Source: JAIRVZ01 sp031553415
GTDB lineage: Bacteria > Bacteroidota > Bacteroidia > Bacteroidales > Azobacteroidaceae
DNA: 64,000 nt
Reading direction: 5' to 3'
NCBI GenBank assembly: GCA_031553415.1
Contig: JAVBLO010000015.1
Coordinates: forward strand, 1-64,000
The notes under the pieces were generated by a model. That model did no database searches and was not told where the DNA came from. It was given only the letters and a program-made list of their open reading frames with translations. Of the stretch, positions 1 to 8,717 are shown piece by piece. The position numbers and the translations under genes were made by a program. Positions within the stretch are counted from its first letter, which is position 1, and the number at the start of each line of letters is the position of its first letter.

Positions 1-150
1 CTATAACGCGCATTGCATCACGGCATGGATGGCATTTATTGACCGTGGGCTGATGCCACACGGTTACAAAAATCAAACCGCTACGTGGTTATCCTTTCAA
101 TCCCGTAAATCCTGTCGAAAAACATTCAATTCGTGCCCTAAATGAATATT
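1..150. repeat. Gene-free left edge with REP-like inverted repeats
   Basis: No open gene is visible here. The stretch holds a short inverted repeat, ACCGTG (about 40-45) facing CACGGT (about 57-62), followed by an imperfect palindrome around AACCGCTACGTGGTT (77-91). The next bases, read on the minus strand, contain a GACAGGATTTACGGGATTG phrase of the kind often scattered between Bacteroidota genes. It lies just downstream of the GH88 stop codon, so it could act as the 3' end of the alginate operon transcript, but there is no clear T-run. The identification as a repeat family is inference. Confidence 0.4.
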
Positions 151-1455
151 CTATAAACTCTTCTTTTTTAATAACGCTTCCAAAAAATAATAATCGGCAT
201 ATACCAATGGAGCATCTATTTCAAAACCGAGTATTTTTGCTCCGGTACTATGCAATAGTAAAAAACCTTTGTGGGTATTTAATTCCGCCCTGTAGTTTTT
301 TGTTATATTTTCAATAATTGCATCCGCCCATTTAATATACTTTTCTGAATTTTCCTTATCATATTTACATAACTCATATAACGCAGAAGCCGTACAGGTT
401 GCTGCAGAAACATCCCTGGGTTCATTCGGAATATCGGGAGCATTGTAATCCCAATAAGGAACTAAATCTTCCGGGAGATCAGGATGTGTGAAAATATAAT
501 TGGCCACATGTTTGGCTTGTTCCAGGAATTCAGCTTTTTGAGTTTCCCTGTAACACATAGTGTAGCCATAAAGCGCCCAAACCTGCCCGCGCGACCAGGC
601 TGATTCATGGCTATACCCCTGGTGAGTATTTCCCTGGCGCACTTTTCCTGTCCTGGAATCATAATCAACTACATGATAGCAGCTATAATCTTTACGGAAA
701 TGATTCTTCATAGTTGTTTCGGCATGACTGACAGCTATTTTATAATAAGTGCTGTCGCCAGTTTCTTTGGTAGCCCAAAACAATAATTCCAGGTTAAGCA
801 TATTATCTATGATTACCGGAAAATCCCATTCCGGCTCATTTCCGGGATTATCATAGCGGACTTTGTTAAAATCCCATGAACGGATGCAACCGACAATAGG
901 ATTAAAACGGGTAGATAACGTTCCGGCAGATTTAATCAATACACTCCGATAAATTGTATCGCCAGTCAACCGGTATCCGTTGCCATAGCTGCAATACATT
1001 TTGAAACCCATATCGTGTGTACGTTTATTGAATTTTTCCCTTTCCAGAATAATGGTTTGGTGATGTGCCAGTTTTTTCCACTTTTCATCTTTGGTATATT
1101 CGTACATATACCACAGCTCTCCCGGGAAAAACCCACTGCACCAGTCTTTGGAAGGCACCATCAATAATGAACCGTCCGGCTCAAGTGAACGGGGATTCGT
1201 CAATTCGCTCCAGCAATTTACTGCCCTTTCATGAATACTCGCATCCGGTTCGTTTTCAACAGCCAGTTTCATTTCTTTGAAAGCATAATTCAATTGTTTG
1301 GCTGCAAAATCGAAATTTTCTTCAATAATATCCTGTTTTACAGCTTGTTGTTTTGAACAGGCCGAAAAAACAAGCAGCATTATGCAGAAAATGGATATTC
1401 CGCCTATCCCCCTTTGGAGGGGGCAGGGGGAGGATATTGAATGATGTGTTATCAT
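151..1455 (-). CDS. GH88 unsaturated uronyl hydrolase, lipoprotein
   Basis: Predicted GH88/GH105-type hydrolase of 434 residues that would remove 4,5-unsaturated uronic acids from oligosaccharides made by lyases. The family's two catalytic aspartates can be placed at D148 (THDMGF) and D217 (VIIDNMLNL), and the WSRGQVWALYGY and RDVSAA segments also match the fold. A lipobox ends at C33 (VFSAC), so it should be a periplasmic or surface lipoprotein. The N-terminus is odd: residues 8-18 (SISSPCPLQRG) are encoded by a C-rich repeat that is also present near 4600 and 4710, so the start is uncertain. A downstream ATG at residue 26 would leave too short a signal. It is the last gene of the alginate PUL. 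GH88 is not a standard member of alginate loci, so the substrate is uncertain. Confidence 0.88.
   Translation of the reverse strand: MITHHSISSPCPLQRGIGGISIFCIMLLVFSACSKQQAVKQDIIEENFDFAAKQLNYAFKEMKLAVENEPDASIHERAVNCWSELTNPRSLEPDGSLLMVPSKDWCSGFFPGELWYMYEYTKDEKWKKLAHHQTIILEREKFNKRTHDMGFKMYCSYGNGYRLTGDTIYRSVLIKSAGTLSTRFNPIVGCIRSWDFNKVRYDNPGNEPEWDFPVIIDNMLNLELLFWATKETGDSTYYKIAVSHAETTMKNHFRKDYSCYHVVDYDSRTGKVRQGNTHQGYSHESAWSRGQVWALYGYTMCYRETQKAEFLEQAKHVANYIFTHPDLPEDLVPYWDYNAPDIPNEPRDVSAATCTASALYELCKYDKENSEKYIKWADAIIENITKNYRAELNTHKGFLLLHSTGAKILGFEIDAPLVYADYYFLEALLKKKSL
1411..1437. repeat. C-rich repeat arm inside the GH88 signal peptide
   Basis: On the plus strand this reads CCCCTTTGGAGGGGGC followed by AGGGGGAGGAT. 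It is nearly the same as 4606-4632 and is the reverse complement of 4708-4736. It is read in frame as SSPCPLQRGI within the predicted signal peptide of the GH88 lipoprotein. Confidence 0.8.
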
Positions 1456-1457
1456 AA

Positions 1458-1511
1458 TAAAATGAAAAATGAAATTAATTTTTAATTGTTCATTTTTAAT
1501 TTTTAATTACT
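1458..1511. repeat. Intercistronic inverted repeat of AT-rich 7-base words
   Basis: The whole spacer between the PL38-like lyase stop (1514) and the GH88 start (1455) is an imperfect inverted repeat. The left arm is made of AAAATGA/AAAATGA words, the right arm of TTCATTT/TTAATTT words. In the minus-strand mRNA it could fold into a hairpin between the two genes. Confidence 0.6.
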
Positions 1512-1513
1512 AA

Positions 1514-2704
1514 TTATTTCGCCAGCAACAACCATTTAATATCGATATTCTTTGTCCGGCAATATTCATCAAACAATTCATCATATCCGGGATTGGGTTT
1601 GAAGAAAGTCGCACGCCTCAACATCCAGCAACATCTTTCCTGGTTTTCCGGCCATTCTTTGATTTGCTGATATGGGAATTCGCTTTGGAGTTTACCCAGA
1701 TAAAATTTGATAAATTCAATAGCTTTGGTTATGGAACGTCCGTCAGGAGAAGTTACAGAAAACAAATCAACTCCTGCAGATTCCGCCAATGCACACATAT
1801 CCATCATGTGATTGAGATTAAACAGTGTGTAATGAAATGCTATCGTTCTTGCCAATTCGAGCGGTTGGCTACCATCTGGTTCAATCTGTTTGGACATGCG
1901 GTTTTCAGGAAATTCTTTGATAAATTTATCAGCAACATCCTGTCTTCCTGTGAACAGGGCATAAGCTGTTGCTTGTACGTCAAAAGCCATACCATGATTA
2001 TTTTTGGCGCTGTATTCATCTTTTCCGATGTCGCTGTTCAGCATCCAATCAAGATATTGGGAGAACCAGGTTTTGATTCCATCCAAATCTTTAGACTTCA
2101 TTGCCTTTGATTTGGAAAGTAATGTAATACAGTCTGTCATTTCTACAAAAATATAAGTATCCAGGATTCCTTCGGCGCGCCCTTTTCCTTCATTGTGGCC
2201 GGGAATCATTTGTCCATATTCCATATTCGGATTCATTCTGGTCTTTTTATCCAAAAACCACATATTCAGGAATTCAACAGCTTTTTCCGCATATTTTTCA
2301 TCACCTGAAAAATAATAAGCATAACCTAATTTGATAACAGATTTGGCCATTTTATCCAATTTGTTTTTATCCAGTTTTTCCAGTTCAGGATTGCGTTGCC
2401 CGTCTTTCCTGATATAAGGTAATCCATCTGGTTTGGAAGGATCAGGCCACCAGTAAGGTCCCATGCTTACATAATCATGTTTGTCTCCGCTTACCGCAAT
2501 AATTGTTTTTTCGGTAACCGGAATTAAATCCGTATTCATCAATTTGTCGGCATCTTTGATAAGAACCCGGTAAGCTTCCGGGGCATTTTGAAAGCTACCT
2601 TTGTTAGCCTTAACCTTAGCCAATTGTTCCGGAGTGATGATGCGTTGAGCAAATCCGTTTAAGCAAAATGCTATTAAACTGATTGTTACAATTAATTTTT
2701 TCAT
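1514..2704 (-). CDS. PL38-like alginate lyase (PF05426 fold)
   Basis: Secreted lyase with an alginate-lyase (alpha/alpha toroid) domain. The N-terminal HDYVSMGPYWWPDPSKPDG block, the NNHG motif and a later RTIAFHYTLFNLNHM segment are typical of PF05426 lyases; the Asn/His of NNHG and the Tyr of FHY are the probable catalytic residues by analogy with PL5/PL38/PL39 enzymes. I place it nearest PL38, which includes polymannuronate and glucuronan lyases; exact specificity is not visible. The start at 2704 (MKKLIVTISLIAFCLNGFAQ) is chosen over an ATG 15 bases upstream because it gives a clean signal peptide and is preceded by GGAAG. It lies between the beta-helix protein and GH88 in the alginate PUL. 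Confidence 0.85.
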   Translation of the reverse strand: MKKLIVTISLIAFCLNGFAQRIITPEQLAKVKANKGSFQNAPEAYRVLIKDADKLMNTDLIPVTEKTIIAVSGDKHDYVSMGPYWWPDPSKPDGLPYIRKDGQRNPELEKLDKNKLDKMAKSVIKLGYAYYFSGDEKYAEKAVEFLNMWFLDKKTRMNPNMEYGQMIPGHNEGKGRAEGILDTYIFVEMTDCITLLSKSKAMKSKDLDGIKTWFSQYLDWMLNSDIGKDEYSAKNNHGMAFDVQATAYALFTGRQDVADKFIKEFPENRMSKQIEPDGSQPLELARTIAFHYTLFNLNHMMDMCALAESAGVDLFSVTSPDGRSITKAIEFIKFYLGKLQSEFPYQQIKEWPENQERCCWMLRRATFFKPNPGYDELFDEYCRTKNIDIKWLLLAK

Positions 2705-2716
2705 GATACTTCCATT

Positions 2717-2811
2717 CAAAAACCCCTAAATCCTCTAAAGGGAACTTTTTAGATTACCAAAACCTTCTTGTTTTTCACAAAACCAAAGTCCCCTTTAGGG
2801 GATTTAGGGGT
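2717..2811. repeat. Inverted repeat CCCCTAAATCC...GGATTTAGGGG
   Basis: Arms at about 2719-2744 (ACCCCTAAATCCTCTAAAGG, then GAACTTT) and 2785-2811 (AAAGTCCCCTTTAGGGGATT, then TAGGGG) are imperfect reverse complements and fill the spacer between the beta-helix gene and the PL38-like gene. The right arm contains the stop codon of the beta-helix gene (TAA, 2804-2806) and part of its last codons. Confidence 0.8.
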
Positions 2812-4660
2812 ATATTATCTTTTTTGTATAATTATTTGATTCTGTTTCAATACTTAATATTACAATTCCTCCAGAAGCAGTAATTTCTTCAATGGAATTA
2901 TTCGTTTTTATTTGATGTAATTTTTGCCCTTGCAGATTGAAAAGACTTATCAATTTTTGCTGATCGATTTCATGGAAACTAATCCTTACTCTCCCATTTT
3001 CAATCACAACATCAAATGGTTCTTTTTTCGCAGCAGTTTCTTTGATCGCCATACTTTGTTTCCTGTCATTCAACTGGGCCAGATATAATGAAGGAATTTG
3101 CGCTACAGGTTTGTTTTGCGATTCCACATATCCGACAGGAAAGTCCGTATTACTTACAGGTCTTCCTGTAATGGATTTAGCTGTACAGCCAATCGCATAA
3201 TTCTGTGCCGTTGGCGGTTTTTGCAAACCTATGGTTCCTCCGGAAGTCACATCACAATTCCAAAGTACGGAATGCACAGCTGCCCAGCCATGCCCAGTAC
3301 CCATGTCTACACGGTTATACAAACCAAGCACAAAAGCCCTGATTAAATTAACCTCTTTGTGTCCGTCATAAAGCATGCCCTGTGTCCACTGCCGGTGACC
3401 CTCATTGGCATTGTTAATAGCATCGGATATACAATTCAGGAATACATTCCCTGAGGCCGTACTTGTCCCGTTGGATACATAATGATGTCTTCCGTTATTG
3501 GCATAACAATTTTTGAATAAAACCAACTGTGAATTAAGGTAGGTATTGAAATTATACCTTCTTTCCCCTGTAATGATTGAAACCGGTTCGATGGCTTCAC
3601 AATTTTCAATAGTAGTACGGGTGCAACAATCGGTGATAAATCCTGATTGCCCAAAGCCCTTTGTTACAACATTTTTAGCCCAACAATTTTCAACACTCCT
3701 GAAACGGATGGCCTGCCAGGCATGATCTTCGTCTTCGCCACCTTTACTTTCAATATCCACCCGAAGGTTTTCAATCCCTATTTCTTTGTATATAACTGTG
3801 TTGGAAACATTTATTTTGTAAATATATGATTGCGCCAATGAATTATCCAAAGTATAAAACACAGGGGCATCAACCGTTATTTTATTTCCTGATATGGCTG
3901 TAATGTATCGATGATAAACGATAGGCAACTGATCAACTTCCCACAGTTCACCGGAATCGGCAGGAACTCCACCATAATTTACTGCATTCAGCCACTCTGC
4001 TGTACAAGGATGATAAACAGCTATCAAATCGCCTATCAGGAAAGGAGTTGCACTTGTTACTGAGAACGATTTGGAGCCGGCAGGCACCACAGCATCTGTA
4101 ATATTTTTTGTTGTGTTGGAAACTTTTGATGTCCACTTGTTTTGCGACGTATTTCCGAGTATAATCACATCCCTTTGTTCCGGCGTATTTCCTTTGGCAT
4201 AAATAATCGTTGAGGAGGAAGGCGAAGTACCGTTACCTTCTCCGCGAATCAAAACCCCATCATATTTTACGTTAAGAGTCCCCGATACTTCGTACTTTCC
4301 TGCCTTCAATAATAATGCGCCACGGATACCTTGTTCATTTTTGCTTAGTTTCCCAACCGCATCAATTGCAGCCTGTATGTGTGCCGTATTATCTCCCGAA
4401 ACCGGCGATATTTCTTTCACAACAGGAACATCCGGAATGTCTGCATTTCCATTATGATAACCGGCATAGCTAAAATCGGGAATGACAAATCCATCTGCAT
4501 CAGGGGTATAAACTAAATGCCCGTCTGTACCTATTTTAACCAAATTAGTTTGGGGAAACAGTGAAATTGATAAAAAAAGCGACATCAAGGTCACAGCTAT
4601 CCCCCTTTGGAGAGGGCAGGAGGAGGATTTTGAATTTAATCTGAACTTAAATCGATTCAT
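2804..4660 (-). CDS. Secreted right-handed beta-helix protein, candidate polysaccharide lyase
   Basis: About 618 residues from the chosen ATG. After a signal peptide ending near SISLFPQ there is a pectate-lyase-like segment (GDNTAHIQAAIDAVGKL, then LLLKAGKYEVSGTL) and a long region of beta-helix coils with Asn/Cys/Trp-rich turns (IRFRSVENCWAKNVVT, GRHHYVSNG, GHRQWTQGMLYDGH, GHGWAAVHSVLWNC). The last 60 residues (ISLFNLQGQKL ... TKKIIYP) look like a type IX secretion sorting tail. I cannot assign it to a named lyase family; its place between PL6 and PL38-like enzymes suggests a role in alginate or a linked polymer. A start at 4693 is also open, but the 4660 start (MNRFKF) gives a better n-region. 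Codons 10-21 come from a repeat arm that also occurs in the GH88 gene. Confidence 0.8.
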   Translation of the reverse strand: MNRFKFRLNSKSSSCPLQRGIAVTLMSLFLSISLFPQTNLVKIGTDGHLVYTPDADGFVIPDFSYAGYHNGNADIPDVPVVKEISPVSGDNTAHIQAAIDAVGKLSKNEQGIRGALLLKAGKYEVSGTLNVKYDGVLIRGEGNGTSPSSSTIIYAKGNTPEQRDVIILGNTSQNKWTSKVSNTTKNITDAVVPAGSKSFSVTSATPFLIGDLIAVYHPCTAEWLNAVNYGGVPADSGELWEVDQLPIVYHRYITAISGNKITVDAPVFYTLDNSLAQSYIYKINVSNTVIYKEIGIENLRVDIESKGGEDEDHAWQAIRFRSVENCWAKNVVTKGFGQSGFITDCCTRTTIENCEAIEPVSIITGERRYNFNTYLNSQLVLFKNCYANNGRHHYVSNGTSTASGNVFLNCISDAINNANEGHRQWTQGMLYDGHKEVNLIRAFVLGLYNRVDMGTGHGWAAVHSVLWNCDVTSGGTIGLQKPPTAQNYAIGCTAKSITGRPVSNTDFPVGYVESQNKPVAQIPSLYLAQLNDRKQSMAIKETAAKKEPFDVVIENGRVRISFHEIDQQKLISLFNLQGQKLHQIKTNNSIEEITASGGIVILSIETESNNYTKKIIYP

Positions 4661-4745
4661 AACCCATATTTCATTTATTAATAATTTAATCATCTCTTGT
4701 TATATTAAGAGGAATCCTCCCCCTGTCCCTCCAAAGGGGGACAAG
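4598..4745. repeat. C-rich inverted repeat spanning the start of the beta-helix gene
   Basis: Arms at about 4598-4632 (AGCTATCCCCCTTTGGAGAG, then GGCAGGAGGAGGATT) and 4708-4745 (AATCCTCCCCCTGTCCCTCC, then AAAGGGGGACAAGCT) face each other. The left arm is translated as SSSCPLQRGIA in the signal peptide of the beta-helix protein; the right arm sits just below the end of the PL6 gene. Confidence 0.8.
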
Positions 4746-4759
4746 CTAAATGCCCTGAC

Positions 4760-7159
4760 TTAATTCTTTAAACCAATATTTCCTCCGTCAGTTGCTTTTC
4801 CTTTCAATGCAGATTTATCATCTAACTGATAATTGGTATTTTTTTTGAATTTCGGATTATCTGTGAAGATGTTATCTGCTTTTGCACCTCCGCCCACAGA
4901 AGTTTTTCCGGCATCGTAAATACAACAATTTTTCATTATGTTGTATTTGCCCATCAATTTAACCGGGAATTTCGCTGACGAATTACAGAAAATCGTATTA
5001 GTTACATTTATATTGATCAACCCGGTTTGTTTGATCATTGTCTGGTTTTCTTTGTTGAAGACATTATCGAAAACACAATGATCGATTTGCAAAAATCCAC
5101 CTAATGTAGATTCGTCATTTCCTCCACGATAAAAATCCAAGACCCATTGGTCGATATTTTTGAATACAGTGTTTTTGAAAATTGTGTATTCCGCACTGTA
5201 AACGCCTTTGTCGTCCTTTTCATCATTCAGGGCAAAGCCACGGTAGCTATCCCTTATTATGGAATTGGCGACCTGGATAGTATCTGCAAACGATGTTTTA
5301 TACGTTTTGAAAATACAACCCCCATCCATATTTTTGAAATCGCAGATATCACAATTATTAATGAACACATCATAGGGTTCTGTCATATCTTCTTTGGCTG
5401 TAACAAAAGCATATTTAGCCGGATTTTTGGATTTCAGATTACCATCTAAAGAAACACCATCCAGATGTAATGCCGAACCGCCTTTCAATTCGAAGAAAGC
5501 GACAACAGTTGCATCCTGATTCATTTTGATTACCGGACGTGATTTGGCATCAGTTTTAGCACGGATGGTCAACGGATGATATACTGCCATTTTCTTGGCA
5601 TTTACATATTCTCCTTCTGCCAGTTCGATAATATCGCCAGGCTTGGATTTTTTAACTGCATTATACAGGTTGTCTTGTCCCGGAGCGATTTGATAAGTTA
5701 CCGGTGTATGTTCGGGCACAGGCGCTTTATCAAGCGGCTTATACCATGAAGGTCCACAATTTTTCTTTGTAGCCTGAACAACAGCAGCTTGTCCGCCTGT
5801 CATTTCGTAAGCTCCAATGGTTTGGGGAATAGCGCGTATTCTTCCGTCAATATCTGATTTTACATAAGTAATTTCTTGTGTGGTTGTTTTTTTAGTCAAA
5901 GCCAAAGGTAAACCTCCTTGTCCTTTACGCAACAAAATTTCCGCCTGCAAGAAACCATCTCCTACTTCATTTCCCTGATTGCTTGCCATAATATTGTCTT
6001 TGAATTTAATTCCATCGATTTTATCGAAAGCTTTAATCAATAAAGGCTCTTCCGGGCAGTAAACAATATTGTTTGCAATCAATACATTTTTAGGGATATC
6101 TGTCCGCTCGGCATCACTTCCCACACAAAGCTGCCAGGGAAGTTCGCAGTCAACCCAGGTATTAAATGTAATTTCAACATCTTTTACCTGGTGGTAACGG
6201 TTAGGCACAGAATTAGGCACGCCATTCATGATTACTAAAGGCCCACGGAAATCTTTACCTTTCAAACCATAGAAATAATTGTTGAAGATTTTATGTCCGG
6301 CATTGATTACACGTACGCCACCGGTATTTTCTTTCATATTTCCGAAGAAATAGTTTCCAGAAACTTCATTGCGGTTTCCATGGCGAAGCACAACGCTACC
6401 TTCACATTCCACAAATGTGTTGTTAATGATACGGTCTTCACATGATTTGATGGAAATAATTTCCACTTCTCCATTGCAGCGTTCGAAATAATTTCCTTCT
6501 ACTACTGTTCCTGACACTTCCAAAGAATATTCACTGGTCCCGATACGCATGGTTTCGCCACCATTTGAGCCTAAGCGTGGGCGGTATCCGAAATAATTCC
6601 TGCGGATTTGATGATAGTTTTGGTTGTGTCCTTCACCATTCGGCCAAACGACAAACGTACAGCCCTGGTTTTTCTTTCCTCCAAAATAACAGTTTTCGAC
6701 TGTATTGTGTTGTCCCCAAAGCCCGACCCACTGATCTTCATCATAACGACTGGGTTTGTTGAAATGATCTACCACACAATTTCTCAGTACACAGTTATAA
6801 GCTGTTTTAGTTGAACCTTTTTTGAATTCAATAACAACTTTTCCGGGAGCATATCCATTGACGAAAACCAGTCCGTCGACAACCAGGTATTTTCCATAGA
6901 GGTTCAAACATGATTGACCTTCGAGTGTTGTTTGCCCTGGTTCTTCAACCCTCAATATAATGGGTTGTTGTTCGGTTCCTTCACCGAAAAACGTAAGCTG
7001 AGCATCTTTCCAGACACCTTTGGAAAGGATGACTTCATCACCGGGTTGAAGGGATTTGACTTTGTCGTTGAATTCAGTTATGTCAGCAACTTTGTAAGAA
7101 GCTGCAAACATGAAACTTATCTGGAAAACCGATATTACTAATAAAACTAACTTCTTCAT
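4760..7159 (-). CDS. PL6 alginate lyase, two-domain type
   Basis: 799-residue chondroitinase-B-like beta-helix lyase. The PL6 catalytic pair is visible as K238 (EIISIKSC) and R259 (SVVLRHGN), 21 residues apart as in characterised PL6 alginate lyases, with the NGGETMRIGTSEYS block (199-212) ahead of it. Residues 1-20 form a signal peptide. After about residue 450 there is a second beta-helix domain (PVTYQIAPGQDNLYNAVKKS onward to the end), the arrangement seen in larger PL6 enzymes. It lacks the sorting tail found on the other PL6 protein here. It follows the IPT/TIG surface protein, separated by a spacer with a hairpin. Activity on G-rich or mixed blocks cannot be decided from sequence. Confidence 0.93.
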   Translation of the reverse strand: MKKLVLLVISVFQISFMFAASYKVADITEFNDKVKSLQPGDEVILSKGVWKDAQLTFFGEGTEQQPIILRVEEPGQTTLEGQSCLNLYGKYLVVDGLVFVNGYAPGKVVIEFKKGSTKTAYNCVLRNCVVDHFNKPSRYDEDQWVGLWGQHNTVENCYFGGKKNQGCTFVVWPNGEGHNQNYHQIRRNYFGYRPRLGSNGGETMRIGTSEYSLEVSGTVVEGNYFERCNGEVEIISIKSCEDRIINNTFVECEGSVVLRHGNRNEVSGNYFFGNMKENTGGVRVINAGHKIFNNYFYGLKGKDFRGPLVIMNGVPNSVPNRYHQVKDVEITFNTWVDCELPWQLCVGSDAERTDIPKNVLIANNIVYCPEEPLLIKAFDKIDGIKFKDNIMASNQGNEVGDGFLQAEILLRKGQGGLPLALTKKTTTQEITYVKSDIDGRIRAIPQTIGAYEMTGGQAAVVQATKKNCGPSWYKPLDKAPVPEHTPVTYQIAPGQDNLYNAVKKSKPGDIIELAEGEYVNAKKMAVYHPLTIRAKTDAKSRPVIKMNQDATVVAFFELKGGSALHLDGVSLDGNLKSKNPAKYAFVTAKEDMTEPYDVFINNCDICDFKNMDGGCIFKTYKTSFADTIQVANSIIRDSYRGFALNDEKDDKGVYSAEYTIFKNTVFKNIDQWVLDFYRGGNDESTLGGFLQIDHCVFDNVFNKENQTMIKQTGLININVTNTIFCNSSAKFPVKLMGKYNIMKNCCIYDAGKTSVGGGAKADNIFTDNPKFKKNTNYQLDDKSALKGKATDGGNIGLKN

Positions 7160-7181
7160 TTCAATTTTTTATTTTACGAGC

Positions 7182-7208
7182 GACAAACAGGCATTTTGCC
7201 TATTTGTC
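7182..7208. repeat. Intercistronic hairpin in the alginate PUL
   Basis: GACAAACAGGC (7182-7192), loop ATTTT, GCCTATTTGTC (7198-7208): an 11-bp stem with one mismatch between the TIG-protein stop and the PL6 start. No T-run follows on the minus strand, so it looks more like an mRNA stability or processing element than a terminator. Confidence 0.65.
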
Positions 7209-7240
7209 TACCCGTTTACTTGTCTACTTGTTAACTATTT

Positions 7241-8698
7241 TTATTTTTGCCAATAGCAGTTAAACTTCCAGCTTGATTTATTAGCATCCGGCGCTGCAAG
7301 GAAACTGACACTTACAACTTCGATAAAACCAACTTTTGTAACATCAGCGTCAGTTATAGTTGTTACCGGAGATTTCAGTTGAATAACTAAAATTACATCA
7401 CCGGCAACAAAACCGCTTGCCTGTTCAAACCTTGGCGTATTAGCCGTACCCGTGGTATAATTGACCCCGTCGGCAGCAAGTATTTCTTTCGAAATTTCAG
7501 CCAGCTCTTTGTTTTTAACAAGTTGAATATATTTACTATCTGCTTCATTATCCGTTTTCAATGTACGGAATTTAGTAACAACAGGCATTTTTTCCGTAGG
7601 CAGATTCGCCCCATTACATTTGAAGTTCTTGGTTTGATTTTCACTATTATTAGGATTATTCAATTGAAATAGACCTCCACTGATGGATACATAAAAATCA
7701 ATTTTAGTCTTAATTCCTTCATAATCGCACGGGCTATAGATTTCACCATTGGCAGCGCAGAAAAAATTATCTGTATTGGACGGGTCCTGACAATAGGTTG
7801 TTTTATTTTCCCAATAATAAATTGTAGAAAGATCAGGAACTATTACTTCGAAAGAATTATTAACAACTAATTCTTTTGTTCCATAATAAACCAGTTTGAA
7901 CGGCACAGTTACTGTTGATGCAAAGTCCGTTGGCAATATTACTTTAATAGAAGTTGACGATTGGGGAAGCACTGTTCCGGAATATGCTCCAAAATATGCT
8001 CCGGTAATTGCATTGAGGTTTTCTCCGGTTATTTCAATTGTTGTTCCAGACTCGGCTGAAGATGGAGCGCTTGTAACAACCGGTTCCGGCGTAACCAGGT
8101 TAAAGTTTGCCTGGGTAGAGACCTTTTGCTCTGTTGCTCCGTCAGAATAAGCCAAAGATATAGATACGGGCGAGTTTTCAAAATACGGCACTTTCACAAC
8201 CAGGTTTTTCTTGTCTTGCGAAACAATTGTTCCTTCCGTATCTCCAAAATAAACTTTAGCAACTACATTTAAGTTATCACCTTCAATCAGAACCTCATCG
8301 TTGGGCTGCGCTGTATCGGGATAACTCGAAATAGAAGGAACCGGATAAGATATTGTAAATATGTCTGTAGTTTCGTATATCCCATGAGCATTTGTAGCTG
8401 TAACTGTTCCTGTAGTACATGCACTTGTGATGACAACCACCATTTGAGTGGAACTAATGAGGTATTTCACCTGCGCTGCACCTCCTCCGATTGTTACAGC
8501 ATTTACCTTCTGGAGATTTTCCCCGAAGATTTTAACTTCAGTTCCCATGGGGCCGGTTTGCGGCTCAAAATCAGATATCACAGGAGGATTTGTATTTTCT
8601 TCTGTCATTAATATTTCTTCTTTGCAACTGAAAAAGAACAGTGATACAAGGAGAAATAAACTTGCAAGTATATTTGAAATTTTATTCATATATTTCAT
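7241..8698 (-). CDS. IPT/TIG-domain surface glycan-binding lipoprotein (SusE position)
   Basis: 485-residue lipoprotein with a lipobox at C25 (FFFSC). Three immunoglobulin-like IPT/TIG repeats are visible at roughly 38-117, 118-203 and 205-290, each starting with the pattern P-x-I-x-S/D and containing G-x-x-V/T-x-I-x-G-x-N-L. The C-terminal part (about 295-485) has no fold I recognise and carries several cysteines (YCQ, FFCA, CDYE, FKCNG, FNCYW). Genes in this position after susD usually encode cell-surface glycan-binding proteins, so alginate capture is the likely role. The first ATG or the one four codons in could be the start. Confidence 0.85.
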   Translation of the reverse strand: MKYMNKISNILASLFLLVSLFFFSCKEEILMTEENTNPPVISDFEPQTGPMGTEVKIFGENLQKVNAVTIGGGAAQVKYLISSTQMVVVITSACTTGTVTATNAHGIYETTDIFTISYPVPSISSYPDTAQPNDEVLIEGDNLNVVAKVYFGDTEGTIVSQDKKNLVVKVPYFENSPVSISLAYSDGATEQKVSTQANFNLVTPEPVVTSAPSSAESGTTIEITGENLNAITGAYFGAYSGTVLPQSSTSIKVILPTDFASTVTVPFKLVYYGTKELVVNNSFEVIVPDLSTIYYWENKTTYCQDPSNTDNFFCAANGEIYSPCDYEGIKTKIDFYVSISGGLFQLNNPNNSENQTKNFKCNGANLPTEKMPVVTKFRTLKTDNEADSKYIQLVKNKELAEISKEILAADGVNYTTGTANTPRFEQASGFVAGDVILVIQLKSPVTTITDADVTKVGFIEVVSVSFLAAPDANKSSWKFNCYWQK

Positions 8699-8717
8699 AA
8701 TTCAATGGTCTTTGAAA

